In this document: positions 1 through 11,821 of the stretch, piece by piece
How positions within the stretch are numbered: position 1 is the first letter of the stretch
Layout: every line of letters starts with the position of its first letter
Assembly: GCA_003254925.1 (NCBI GenBank)
Contig: QANZ01046459.1
Location: forward strand, 62,001 to 126,000
Source of the DNA: Chamaecrista fasciculata
Taxonomy: Eukaryota > Streptophyta > Magnoliopsida > Fabales > Fabaceae
DNA: 64,000 nt
Direction: 5' to 3'
Position numbers and translations under genes: made by a program
Notes under the pieces: model-generated
Seen by the model: the letters and a program-made list of their open reading frames with translations, nothing else
The model's database searches: none
What the model was told of the DNA's origin: nothing

Positions 1-1
1 T

Positions 2-262
2 GTGGTTCTTATTGGGACTGGATTGCTTTATCTGGGATTGAAAAAACCCATTGTTGAAGAAAATGTACAACTCAGAAAACTTGAGCTTCAAGAGCTTGTC
101 AAAGTGTTCAAACATGAAGCAGAGTCTCATGCACAACTAAGAAAACCAGTGCCTCATAAGGATTTTCCAGCTCAAACTACTACTTCACCTAATTGTAATA
201 ATAATAATAAGAAGAAGAAGAAGCTGCTGCCAAATGGTACTGCAAATCATCATTACCATTGA
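2..262 (+). CDS. 3' end of an unrecognised gene (partial)
   Basis: The window opens inside an open frame read from base 2 and closed by TGA at 260-262, so only the last 86 codons are visible and there is no start. The visible part begins with a hydrophobic run (VLIGTGLLYLGL), plausibly the end of a membrane span. A charged helix follows, rich in Leu, Glu and Lys with heptad-like spacing (about residues 18-45), and then a low-complexity tail of Asn, Lys and His. The tail is encoded by aat and aag repeats (196-223), which fits a fast-evolving C-terminus. I do not recognise the family. A single-pass membrane protein with a short cytosolic coiled coil is a reasonable description, not a function. 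The upstream sequence would settle it. Confidence 0.5.
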   Translation: MVLIGTGLLYLGLKKPIVEENVQLRKLELQELVKVFKHEAESHAQLRKPVPHKDFPAQTTTSPNCNNNNKKKKKLLPNGTANHHYH

Positions 263-301
263 TTTACCCGCGCATGCTGGTCCATATATATGTATATACG
301 G

Positions 302-921
302 GGTAAAAACGGTATTTTAAATTCGTCCCAAAATTTTACATCAATTTTCAAGTTCGTCCCAGATGTTTGTTTATTGTCAATTTTATTTTCAAAGTTTTTC
401 ATCTTTAAATAAAATAACGATAGACTTCATCTTGTTTTTCAACTTAAGTTAGAACTTAAATGTCTTTTTCTTTGGTCGAATACGCAAATATACCTTTCAT
501 GCTTGTTTGGGTAATAGCAATGAGATTCCCCCAATATCATGTTAAGAATAGCTAGAATTTCCTGAAGAAGATGACATTCGTTTGATGAGAAATAAAAAAG
601 GAATATCAAAAAATCGAGTAGTTGAAGTTGAAGTAGCTACTTTCGAAGTAACATAAAGAAAAGCAACGACCAAAGTGAGAGAATGAGAGAAAATAGAATT
701 CCTCACTTCTTTCTTTCATTCAAAACGGTGCGTGATTTTACAATTATGTCATTAGCCATGTAAAATTTATTGTTCATGTTTGGCTAAAGTAAAAACAAAT
801 AATAAAATCGATAAAAATATTGAACTTTGGGGCGAAATTCACAGTCAACAAATATTGAAGACGAAATTGAAAATTGAAGATGTAAAATTTTGGGACGAAA
901 AGAGTACTTTTAAGTTTTACC
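302..921. mobile_element. TIR element with about 100-bp arms, 'TTCGTCCC' type
   Basis: The left arm (302 onward: GGTAAAAACGG, then TTCGTCCCAAAATTTTACAT) reappears inverted on the right (about 800-921: gatgtaaaattttgggacga, ending in ttttacc). The arms match over about 100 bp with scattered differences. The interior (about 430-780) is AT-rich with no coding potential. The short open frame over the right arm (780-965) is arm sequence, not a gene. I found no clear target-site duplication. Structure fits a non-autonomous Mutator-like or similar long-TIR element. Confidence 0.65.
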
Positions 922-2423
922 TGAATACTAATTTTATATGTTCGTTAGCAATAAATCAAGTTTAATAAAAAAACACTTCAGAACAATTTGTAATAGAGTA
1001 TTTGTACGATTGATTTCTAGAGAATTCTCTCTGAAACACTTCTGATAACAAAGTCACTAATCAAGTATGAGAAGAGATAATTCGGAGATTGAATTAAGAT
1101 TTCTAGTAAACTTTATAGTAGAATGAAAAGTTGAAAAACATATATAAATTAAGGAGTTAGTTATAAGTGATCATCGCAATGGGGCTCACGCCTTTATGAC
1201 AAACGTTAACGTCCCAGACATGAGGGCCTTTGTCCTAGATACTTATGATCACCCAATAGGCCAATATAATATCACTGGTTTCACATAATTTGTGCTTATA
1301 TTATCACCTACTATTGCATTATATATATAGGCCTACACTATTTAAATGCTTACATAAGATTGAATAATTCTTGGGCCAAGAGAAGTGGACTAATTAATGG
1401 TAATATGAAAAAATTTGGTGCACACACTCATCTTATCCACTAGCTGGTGCCATGAATTATAGAGGCATTTCTGTATTTCTCATTCATGTTGAATCTCATA
1501 TATATAAATATATACTATATTATATGTGGGAGGAGCCTTCTGGTCGTCCTTCCACCTATACTAAGATAAAAATATTATATGTAATTAAAATAAAAAGAAA
1601 CTTATTATTTGGTCCATTCTTTTTTACTGAGTCAACAATTTGGTCCCTAATTTATTTTATATCTTAATTGTCCCCCTCCGACCTACATTTTCAAGTTTGA
1701 TATTTCTCCACTCATATTAAGAATTTGTAGAACACAAGTTGTCCTCGCCTAAAGAATTTGTTTCATTTCATCTTTCAATTTCCTTATAGAGATTATTAAA
1801 TATTACGGTAGGTATAAAAAGTAAAAGAGTACCCAAGTATATTAGTTATTCAACCAAAAAACAATATTTCTGTGAACTAAATTCAACCAAATTGAAAATT
1901 ATGAAAGACAATTAATTATACTCTTTTATCAAACTATGCCTAATATATACTTGGGTTGGGATTGCTTCAGCAAGATGACAATGGTGTTAACTTGCAAAGA
2001 GACAAAAAAAGTACAAAGAGAATGAAATCCCGTCATGATCTTCTGACGTTCAAGTAAAATAGTGGTAAAAATACTTTTGATCAGTAAAGAAGATGCTTAT
2101 ATAATGAGAAGGAAAATGCTATAGTTTTTTTAGTTTATCTCTCTCTTCATCAATGACTCTTACATCACATTCTTATATTTAATTCTTAATTTGATGGAGA
2201 GAGATAGACTATAAAAAGTTTATTGCTTGAGCAATAGAGATTTTTATAGCATTACCCTAATGAGAATTATAACCATCTTCTATTTAGGTAACCTTCCAAT
2301 TGAAAGGGTTTTCTAAAGTGTCTCACATCTTTTTTTGGAAATCAAATTACTCCCAAATATATCTTTAATTCGATATCAATTTTTCATTTTTTGTGTTATC
2401 CACTATTTTTCAAAGGAAAAATT
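922..2423. other. Gene-free stretch
   Basis: AT-rich sequence without a credible reading frame. A single degenerate 'ttggtcc' arm lies at about 1600-1690, probably one half of a decayed TIR element. Otherwise I see only short A/T runs. Confidence 0.6.
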
Positions 2424-2587
2424 TAACCAAATTCAATAGTTTGGGATTAAAATGAAGCATTTACTAATATTTAGGATCAAAATGAAATATTTTGTCAATA
2501 TTTAGGATCAATTTGAACATTTTGAAACATAAAGGACCAAAATGAACATTGAGGCATACATTTAGGACCAAAATGACCCTTTGACCT
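2424..2587. repeat. Isolated right arm of the modular 'aaaatgaccctttgacc' TIR family
   Basis: The arm reads ttcaatagtttgggat, then repeated 'ttaggatcaaaatgaa' units, and ends tttaggaccaaaatgaccc-tttgacc. It matches the right ends of the fuller copies at 13,760-14,190 and 42,332-42,898. The left arm and internal modules are missing here. Confidence 0.65.
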
Positions 2588-2599
2588 AAACAATATATT

Positions 2600-2960
2600 A
2601 CTCGGTCATTGAATTATTGCAATTGTCACCGATTTGGTCCTTGAGTCAAATTCAAGGATCAAAAAGTACAAATTCAAGGACCAAATAATATAAATTTAGT
2701 ACGTATTCATGGGTCAAAAAGTATAAAATTAATTCAAATTCAGGGACAAATAGTATTAACTTAGTACAAATTCAGGGACCAAAAAGTATAAAATTAATTC
2801 AAATTCAAGGACTAAATAGTATTAATTTAGTTAGATTCAATGATCAAAAAGTATAAAATTAGTTCAAATTCAAGAACTAAATAATTTATCATTGAAATAT
2901 TTTAAGGACCAAATCATGTATTTTAATTCAGAGTAAGTTTTCTCTTGCTATTGGGATCAA
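2600..2960. repeat. Degenerate tandem array, unit about 60 bp
   Basis: Successive units of the form 'aaattcaaggaccaaa' plus 'agtataaaattaattc' repeat about five times with drift, bracketed by 'tggtccttgag' on the left and 'aaggaccaaatcatg' on the right. The bracketing suggests an inverted-repeat element whose arms expanded in tandem. A shorter relative lies at 27,095-27,300. Confidence 0.6.
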
Positions 2961-3185
2961 AGTAACCCACTTAATCCACCAACAAAAAAGAAAAAAATGT
3001 AACCGACTTAATTGGCAGTTATACGAACAGTGACTAACAGTTATGAGTAGCTCATTCTCACCACGTGATTCTTGAGCTCAAAACCCTTAAGAAACACCAA
3101 TCTACCATTCTTCTCTCTTCTCTGTATTGACTTGTAGTTGCAATATTCTTACCGCCAAATCCTATGAGCTTCCAAAATTCATCAA

Positions 3186-3236
3186 AAACAGAGACTCTCT
3201 CTCTTTCTCTCTTTCTCTCTCTCTCTTTTTCTCTGT
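3186..3236 (+). repeat. (CT)n tract in the leader of the TPK gene
   Basis: A run of ctctctctttct units lies 30-80 bp upstream of the TPK start codon. CT-rich tracts are common in plant 5' leaders near the transcription start. The frame is open through it, but the ATG at 3266 has far better context. Confidence 0.6.
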
Positions 3237-3265
3237 TCCTGAACACAAAATGCAGATTGATCACC

Positions 3266-5406
3266 ATGGATTTTGAACCCCTCCTCCTCTCCAAGAAACT
3301 AGGAGGAATGGTATCATCAGATCCACCACCAGAAAGAACACCATCATCACCAAGAAGAGAATTCCGATCATCTTTCATTGATCACATCACCAATGAAGAA
3401 GTCATTCAGATTATCACAACACCCACAACAAACCCTTCATATCTCAACCTCATAGCCAACTTGAACAAGAAAAAGCAAATCGTCCGTCGCTCACACTCTT
3501 GTCCCTCAGTTTTCAATAATCCCACCACAGAAAATCATCTCCATGATAATCCCATTGACCCAAGAACTTCAGAAAAATCAATACCCTCCATAGTAAGTAC
3601 TTCATTCATTTGTATTTTCTTGTATGTGGCAATTGGGGTTTTGGTTTACTTGATAACTGGGAAATTCAGCGGCACAACCACTTATAAGCCAGTGGATGCT
3701 ATCTACTTCACTATGGTAACCCTATGCACTATTGGGTATGGTGATATTGTTCCTGATTCTGCACCCACTAAAATCTTCACTTGTGTTTACGTTCTTGTGG
3801 GTTTTGGCTGCATTGGTATTCTGCTAAATGGGTTGGTCACTTACATTTGTGATAGACAAGAGGCAATGTTATTGAACACCATGGATGAGAATCAGTTTAA
3901 TACAATGGTTGGAACATATATGATGGATAAAGAAAAGGGAAGAATGAGGATACGAACTAGAGTGTGTATAGCTTTAGCAATTGTAATTCTCTGCATTGTG
4001 ATGGGAGCAACTACGGCTCATTTTCTTGAGAATTTGGGTTGGGTGGATAGTTTCTATCTCTCTGTTACTTCTGTTACAACTGTGGGTTATGGGGATTATT
4101 CTTTTAAGACTTTCAGTGGAAGGTGTTTTGCAATAATATGGCTATTGGTGAGCACATTGGCTGTAGGCAGGGCATTACTATACCTCACTGAATACACTAT
4201 TGACAAGAGAAATCGTGCTACTGCAAAATGGATTCTTCATAAGAAGATTACTTTGTCAGATTTAATAGCTGCTGACCTCGATAATGATGGATCTATCAGG
4301 TATGCTTTCCCTTCAAGCAAACTAAACAAACCTGTCAATGTGCATTTAAATTTTACACCAATGATGAGTTGTTGAATAAACCATAATCTACTCCTTTTTT
4401 CAGTATGTTTATGCACTTTTGGGTTACATCAAATTCTGTGAGTTGGTGATTTAAGTGATTTCTAACGAATGGATCAAGAAAAATATGCTTCCCACTGAAA
4501 ATTTGTGTTTAGCATATTTGTATCTTTGTTTATTATTATTCTCTAAACGAAGTCAGCACCTGTTTTAGTTGCTTAAAAAATAGATTTTTGGACTAAGTAG
4601 GTTTGCGGAAAGGTTAGAGACTGGGACTTCAAGAGCAAGATGAGTAAAATATTTTTCGAAAAAAACGTTAAGTGTCACATTAACAATGTTTTGTAGATTG
4701 AGTCTAAGTATCAGACTAAGTCAAATCGCATTTGAGAGACAAACAAAATCCTTATATGGACGCCACATGACACTGATTCTGTTATTTCTGTAACTTTTAC
4801 CCAAAAATATAACAGCAATATCACTTCAAAATATTATATCTAGCCCATTTTGGAAAAAAATATTTGGGTAAATTTCTTTGAAATAAACTTTTTGCAAATT
4901 GGAATCAAAAAGAGAATACTAATGAAGAAAAACAGAGGGAAGATGAGAGGTAGAGAGTTTACCGGGTTTAACACTTTAATCAATAGGCCTTTGTCCAAAG
5001 TAGAGGACAAAGAAGTTTGCAGCAAAATGGAGAATTCTGAGTTGCATTCTCATTCATAATGTAGCTTTGAATAGGCCCTTGTATATCTAGCACGAATCAT
5101 GGATCATAACCATATTTTTCAGACATTTTTGAAGCCTAGAGAGTACATTTTGCAGAGAAAGCAATAATACTTTATTTGCAGCTAACAATTGCTCCTAGTT
5201 TTCACATTATATCAGAAACCAGCTTCATGTTTTTGTCAACTTTTTCCTTTTATGATTGCAGCAAGTCTGAATTTGTCATATACAAGCTAAGGGAGATGGG
5301 GAAGATAGCTGAGGTTGACATTCTGCAAATAAGCAAAGAATTTGATAAAATGGACGCCAGCAAAAGTGGCAAGATTACTTTTGCTGGCCTCTTGGAAACC
5401 CTTTAA
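3266..5406 (+). CDS. TPK: Two-pore potassium channel (TPK/KCO family), two exons
   Basis: Encodes a 392-residue K+ channel subunit by joining 3266-4299 and 5262-5406 across a GT-AG intron that splits an AGC codon. Family members form dimeric, mostly vacuolar K+ channels; location here is inferred. The N-terminal tail carries RSHSCP (residues 75-80), matching the RSxSxP 14-3-3 site of TPK1. Four membrane segments flank two pore loops: TIGYGD (G-Y-G 157-159) and TVGYGD (G-Y-G 274-276). Splicing creates a perfect EF-hand loop, DLDNDGSISKSE, which neither exon encodes alone; this confirms the junction. A second EF-hand (DASKSGKITFAG) has Gly where the last-position acid is expected, so it may bind Ca2+ weakly. 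The start was chosen at 3266 for its CACCATGG context; an in-frame ATG at 3164 would add 34 low-complexity residues. The length fits TPK3/TPK5 better than TPK1. Confidence 0.93.
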
Positions 5407-6696
5407 ATTCTCAAATCAACACTTTGAAAGCAACATTCGTGTTGTGAAGACAGTTCACCAGTTCCAGTATGCAAAGGACTTCGTTTCAGAAAACTGTCAC
5501 TTCACATGATCAAGATTAATGAGCCTTTTCTTGCCAGATACTTTTCAATTTGAATGAATTTTAACTGTATCACCATACAAAGTAAGCCTCAAGAGTAATA
5601 TTTATTTTTTTATTATTCACAGATAAAGTAGCAGTAAAATTTATTGATTGTTAATCATAATTCTTTTGCAGAGACCAAAAAATGAAGTACCAGGAAAGGC
5701 CGCATGCTCCATTCCAGTTGTAGTGTGAGCTGGGTATCTCTGGTGGTCTGGTGCATAGAAAATATGGAATGTGACTGATTCTATTACATTTTAGCAACAA
5801 GTCTAGAACAGTTTGTTGGAACAATTTGAGTGACAAATCCACTTTTAGCAATTCAAGCATTTAACTGGTAATTTTAGGGCCTGTTTGAGTATTACCACAT
5901 ACAATATCATTGTAGTTGAATTAGACATTCAATGAGGGAACATAATATTGAAAAAACTGCGATAAATTTGTTTCATTACTCAATAATCAAGACATGCGTA
6001 CTCACCAACACTTACAGCTAGAATCAACACAATTTACAATAGAGACTATATACAAAGGTTTTTATCAATAATTGCTGAATCACCCTAATCATAAGTGGGA
6101 AGAATGTTACATCTGCAAATGATATGACCATATACATAGTATATATGTAACTCATAGGAATGAAGGTGAGTGACTAGATAAAATATAAGAATCTTGGATG
6201 CTGAAGTTAGAAACTCCAAGAGGTAGACCATTTGGCCTGCACAAAAAAATGTAGACACATATTTCAATATACAAGGTCTTCAAGATAATTGTAAAACATG
6301 AAACAAGTAGAATTGTTCACTAATTGGATCCGCAACTTCTAACAGTAATCTGTTACCTCACATTGAGTTCATCCTCATGCAGTCGTTCACCAAATGTACA
6401 GGGGCTACAGGATAATAGAATTTTACAACTTCCTTAACTCTCCTTGAATACAGCATGCAATTTGACCAAGTTTAATGCTCCTGTAAATTTGGTAAAACAC
6501 ATGATTGTGACTGGAAGGATAGCAAATCAACACATGAACATATCATCACATTGAGATAGTAAGCATCTTCAATGTTATTTTCCATCTTTTTCCCATGGTA
6601 AAATAATATGGAATTATAAGAAAAAAAATACACCAGATTTTAATTAGTTAGCCCTCACCTGGCAACAGAAGATGCTTAAACAAAACAGACAATTGA
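5407..6696. other. Intergenic space between two convergent genes
   Basis: Lies between the stop codons of the TPK gene (+) and the coiled-coil gene (-), so it should hold both 3' untranslated regions and polyadenylation signals. I see no further coding exon. Short open frames here (for example 5651-5860 minus and 6085-6267 minus) have no domain signature. Confidence 0.6.
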
Positions 6697-9600
6697 TCAG
6701 ATCCTCATTTTCGCCTCCTCCGTACTTCTGATTCTGTGAATTTATAAATTTGAGAGGAGCTTTACATCAATTATTTTCCTCTTTTAAAGAACATGCTTAA
6801 GAACAATTAAATTATAAGAACCCCCAGGTAACAAAATAATGGTACCCAATTCCTCAATGAAAACAATAAGTTTGATACTTCCGCAGAATAAAATGTGCAC
6901 CTACCTCTGCCTGATCCCATGGATGCTCTGAAGAAGTTCCAACGTTTGTTGCAATCTTGGATTCTCTGGCTTCTCATCACCATCTAGAACCAAGGCTGAG
7001 ACTTTCAAAATAGTGACAAGTTCAGCTTCAATTTTACCTAGTTGTTTATCTATATGTTCCATTAATGCCTCATAAGAAGAAACTTCCGTCGTTAAGACGC
7101 TGGCTTTATTGTCTTCATTCCAACTGCCATTCAGGGATCCCCGAAAGTCCTGAGTCTCCTCGTCACTCATCAGATTGTCCTGACTTTCTATAGAAAGTGG
7201 CACATCTTGAACTTCACAGAATTTCATCACATTAGGATTAAAGTCGGTATCTGTAATATCTTCTTCATATTCCTCCTTCGGAGTAATAATTCGAACAGGA
7301 CTTGAGGCATCTTCTGTTTCGTCTTCAATATCCATAGAGACCTGCCCTATTAGCTGACTTTCTTTCAAAGATATTGCCTGAAACAATATTAGGCCCCCTA
7401 TTATAATACCAATTGGGCAGATACTACTTCATGACATAAAAGAACCTAGTAGCTCCAAGAAAAGCCAGAAACAGAGAATAGAAATTATATAAGAAATATT
7501 CAAAGCAATAACCTGGCTTGACCAGCATAATTATGATTATTCTGGCTGTGGAAAATACTTATAATCGGAAAATGCAGATTCAAAATTGAAACAAAGAGCA
7601 AGCATCTGCGTATCTGCAAAGTTTATTTGGAATTTGGATCCCTGTTGGCCAAGAATCTATAAATCTAAAGTTGATTTACCTATCAATAACTTATTCCTCC
7701 GGAAGTATGACTCAGAATATGCAAGTTTCCTTCTGCTATGAAAAAACATAGTTTAAGTCTGACATGATTTCTCCAACAACCCTACTGATGTAAATGTGTT
7801 CGGTGGATTTTGAAGAAAATAATGATTTATAGTAAACCCTAATTATCCAAACCAAATATTTCTTAGGTGTTTGTCCATGAATTCTGTTTCTAAACCAAGC
7901 AAAACCTAGAAAGCTTGAGATCTCTGATATAAGTTGTGGTAACTGGTAAGAAACTCAAACAAGAGCTCTATTGCCAAATTCCCAGACCTTCATCAATCAA
8001 GTATTTAAATATGGCTTTAGCTTGAAAGCTATAGCCGTATGCATCAGCCAGTGATAATGCTACCAGCTCTTTGTTAATCAGTCACCACTTTTTCACATGT
8101 ACATAAAATAAGTCTTTCCCTCAAGAATATTTTCTAGGTTTACAAACATCAATTAAACTAAATGAATATTCAAATCTTAGCTAATAATATTGTTCTCCAT
8201 CAACATATTGGTGTCTATGGCAATATTATTATCATGATGACAACAAGTGTATGAAGATGACATTGTTCTGGTAATAATCAATCCATATTACCTCACAAAG
8301 CTTAATGGAAAGTTCATCAAGCAACTCAATGCGTCTTTTAGACTTCTCCAAAGCTTGCAAGACCTTCTTCCTCTGAAAAAGTATTTCCCTTGCCTCATTT
8401 TCCTTCCCCTTCTGAACACTTAAAGCGGCTTGCTTTTGAAGATTCTCTGCTGCCTCTGACAATCGCAAAAGCCTCAATCTAGCACTGTTTGCTGCTTCAG
8501 CCATCATAGGTAAGTTTGTATGTCATATTATCATGCAAAAGATTATATGTATTTTGTATCTAATTTTTTAGATGCACTTACATTCTGACAAAACAGGTCA
8601 AATAGATGAAGAGAATCATAAAGAAAGAGAAGTAAATGCATGAACTTTATCATAGAAATTGGAGAATTAGCACTCAGAACCCTAAATCAAAAACCCATTG
8701 TCCAGTGCACGCATTGCATAGTTGTAGTAAAAATTATAAGCAGATGCCAATTGTCCCCGATATTCATTTGTACATTGTTACATTGGAAGGGTTAGTAAGA
8801 ATCATTTTACATTTTTTCTTTTCCTTTTTGATAAAACCTTTTACTTTTTATTTTGTGATTATAAGATATTCAATTAAAGACTCAATTCTTGTTTTGACTT
8901 TGATAACTATAGACAAGAATGCCGCTATATCATCATATATTAGAAATCTAAAGTAGTACATAGAAAGATGTTCATTTTATAGTTTTTGGTTGCCCTAACT
9001 CTTTTATGATGCTTCATCAGCTCCCATGAATATTCATACAGACATATATGCATACTTATAGACAAAAGTACTCTTTGTATCCCAAAGTATGCGGTCATTT
9101 TCAATAGTACCCCCAAAGTTTTTTTTCCAGTCAATTGTATCCCCAAAGTATGGGGTCAGTTTTAGTTATACCCCAAAGTTTTTATTTAGTCAATTATACC
9201 CCAATCTTTTCTTTTTTGTGTCAATTGTATTCCCAAATTGGAGGGTATTTGGGGGTACAATTGACTCAAATGTAAAACATTGGGGGTATAATTGACTAAA
9301 AAAACTTTGGGAGTACAATTGACCTAAAAAAAACTTTAGGGATACAAGTACAACTGAAAATGACAGCATACTTTGGGGGATACCAATACTACTTTTGCCT
9401 ATATTTATGTATACGTGTATCTATCTCTCTGTGTGTGTGAGATAACAAGTTGAAAGGAAATTCAACACCGGAAAATAAATAGTTTAAGAAAGAAAGAAAA
9501 AAAATTGTTTGGACTACATTATTCAGCAAGAGCAATACAGACTACACGGTTTATGTTAAACATGAAGAAAGCAGCAAAATACTGCACTATGTAAGCAGCA

Positions 9601-9965
9601 AGAAAAGCACGAAGAATTACAAAATTCAATTCTTCCCATCACAAGCCACACAATTCATTGGATTAACAGATATGTTATACAACGATCCAGTGATTCCAGT
9701 CTCAGCCGAGAAAGCTATTGTCTAGGTTAAAAAAAGGGTTTGGTAATGAAATCAATACCAAAAACAGAGCAACAAAATTAAAATTGAAAAGAAAAAAGAG
9801 AGATGAAAAAAGAGGCGTACCCTTGGTTCTGGTGGTGTCGGCCTCAGCGTGAAGCTGATCGAGCTGAAAACGAAGGTGGTCGGGTCTGATGGTTGAAGAA
9901 GATGAAGAAGAAGAAGCGAAGCAAATGGGCATCCATCGAGGCCTGAGACTGAGAGGAACGGCCAT
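6697..9965 (-). CDS. Predicted plastid-targeted coiled-coil protein, function unknown, four exons
   Basis: Joins 9965-9821, 8494-8292, 7377-6905 and 6733-6697 on the minus strand, with GT-AG borders and a frame that closes exactly (286 codons including stop). Exon 1 gives MAVPLSLRPRWMPICFA plus a Ser run, typical of a plastid transit peptide; an in-frame ATG at 10,001 would add 12 residues. Exon 2 encodes an Ala/Leu/Arg-rich helix (ANSARLRLLRLSEAAENLQ, then KKVLQALEKSKRRIELLDEL) with strong coiled-coil character. Exon 3 continues with KESQLIGQVSMDIE, an acidic low-complexity linker, and a second helical region ending LELLQSIHGIRQR. The donor closing exon 3 overlaps an in-frame TAG (6903-6901), so intron retention would stop translation there; splicing adds a short tail ending in EEAKMRI. 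I know of similar unnamed plant proteins but cannot assign a role. Exon 4 and the exon 2 acceptor are the least certain parts. Confidence 0.75.
9060..9400. mobile_element. Palindromic MITE inside intron 1 of the coiled-coil gene
   Basis: Almost the whole segment is one inverted repeat. The left arm starts agacaaaagtactctttgta and the right arm ends actacttttgcct. Internally, variants of 'tcaattgtaccccaaagt' recur on the left and their complements 'actttgggggtacaattga' on the right, so each arm is itself built from two or three near-repeats. It has no coding capacity. In transcripts it would form a long hairpin within the intron. Confidence 0.8.
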
Positions 9966-10248
9966 TGTAATGGGTCTTACTGTAACAGAGTTCGATAACA
10001 TCTTTCACTCTCAAAAGAAATGAAGAATCAAAGAATGAAACACCAATCTCATACACCATACGACACTCGGACATTGTAAATCTAAAATCATTTCTTTTGT
10101 CGAATTACACTTTTTGTAGTTTGTCCTATATGTTTGAGCAGATCTCACTTTGGTCCTTTATTATGTTTCAATATGATTTATTATGTTTCTAGAAAAATTT
10201 AAAGACTAATCTTTGTAAACTTTTTTCTGTTAATTATGACATAAGTAT

Positions 10249-10750
10249 AGCACTCTCAGGCTTGGGACCGTGGGCCGACCCGTCCCGCCCGCTAAATGGG
10301 TTGGCTTGGGTTTTAAAAAAGTGGCCCGTTTAGCCCGTTGACTAAACGGGTACGGGGCAGGTGGCACAAGGACTGCATGTTTATTATTAATTTTTTAAAA
10401 AAAATGCTAAAGATTTTCTTTTCAATAATAGATGATTTGTTAATTGGTACATTCATATTAGATGATATGTCATATAGTTTGCCTTAAGATTTTTGCATTT
10501 TCGATTCATCATTATTTTTTCTATTTTTTAAAATTTTTATAATGGATGAAAAAAAAAGAAAATTGTCCATTTTCATAAAAAAAATTGAAAAAAAGAGACA
10601 ACAAATAGTGGCCCTCGGGCCATGCGAGGCGGGCTTAGGCATGGAATTCTTAACCCGTTTAGAAATGAGCTGGCCCGGCCCTCCCCGTTTAAAGATGAAC
10701 CCGTGATGGGCCCAGGCGAGACGGGTCGGGCCAACCCGTTTGACAATGCT
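10249..10750. mobile_element. GC-rich-TIR MITE with 10-bp target duplication
   Basis: Ends are AGCACTCTCAGGC...GGGCCGACCCGTC and its complement (GACGGGTCGGGCC...TTGACAATGCT). The element is flanked by perfect direct repeats acataagtat (10,239-10,248 and 10,751-10,760). GC-rich arms enclose an AT-rich centre. The 10-bp duplication is longer than the 8 bp typical of hAT elements, though an 8-bp reading is possible if the terminal bases belong to the element. Confidence 0.75.
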
Positions 10751-10784
10751 ACATAAGTATAACACTCTGAATTTGAAAAAAAAA

Positions 10785-11821
10785 GGGTAAATTACAAATT
10801 AGGTACTTGTGGTTAAGCCGAATCTTACATCATTGTCGTGTGATTTGAAAAATTTCACTTTAGGTACCTAAGATATGCGTCGTTTAGTAATTAGGATATA
10901 TGTGATTTTGTTCCGTTAATTTTAATGGAAAATGCTAATGTTGCGCAATCTTAGCCATCAATTTCCATTATATCTTAGCCATCGATTTCTATTGCATCTT
11001 AACCGTTGGTTTCTCTTGCATCTTAGTTGTTGGTTTCCACTCCAAGGTTAAAATCTCATTTTTGGTTCTCAAACTATGGGGTAAGTTTTATTTGGGTCAT
11101 AAAAGCTATTTTTTGTTTCATTTTTGTCTTCAAACTTTCACATTTTTTCCGTTTTGATATCCAAAATGTGATTTTATCGGAATTTTCACCATTATTCTTA
11201 GTCATAAATTAAAAACAAAAATCAACCACAAATTTATCTCCAATTTGTAATTAAGAATGAAAATTTCTCTTCCTCTCTTTGTTAACTCATTTATTATTAC
11301 GTATTTGAATAGTGGTGAACAAAAACATAAAAAAATACATAAAATAAATAAATGGGTCAAATAAAAAATATATTTTTTCTTTAAAAAATAAAGTATACCA
11401 GTTTGGCTCGGTCGGACCCAATGGCCCGACCTGAGTCTAACCGGGTCAGGTCTCAGGTTCGGCCGACCCAGCCCATGATCATTCCTATATTTGAGAAAGA
11501 AATTATTCATCTTAATTATTTAGGTTATAAATAACAGCGTAAACCATATGAAATAACATTTTTGGGACAGAAAACGAAACAAATATGAAAGTTTAAGGAC
11601 CAAAATGAAACTGATCCCATAGTTCGTGGATCAAAATTTGATTTTTCACTGAGTTGTGTGAGCGCCACGACAGCATTTTCCGTTAAAATTGACAGAACAA
11701 AACCACAGGTACCCTAATTGCTAAACGGCGCATGTCTCATGTACCCAAAGTAAAATTTTCGAACCACACAACAGTGATATAAGATCGGTCTAACCACAAG
11801 TACCTAATTTATAATTTACCC
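10785..11821. mobile_element. Long-TIR element carrying nested elements
   Basis: Outer arms of about 150 bp start GGGTAAATTACAAATTAGGT and end with the complement (acctaatttataatttaccc). They sit between A9 (10,776-10,784) and A8 (11,822-11,829), compatible with a target duplication. Inside, a second inverted repeat runs from about 11,041 (ggttctcaaactatgggg) to about 11,650 (cccatagttcgtggatcaaa). Inside that lies a third, GC-rich piece at about 11,398-11,485 (cggtcggaccc...gggtcggccgacc type). No transposase frame is present. Confidence 0.75.

Noticed and set aside
2600..2960. Regularly spaced repeats suggesting a CRISPR-like array
   Set aside because: Units drift, there are no unique spacers, and this is plant nuclear DNA. 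It is a decayed tandem repeat.
3058..3378. Minus-strand open frame opposite the TPK start
   Set aside because: It is the mirror of the (CT)n leader and the Ser/Pro-rich N-terminus; no conserved feature.
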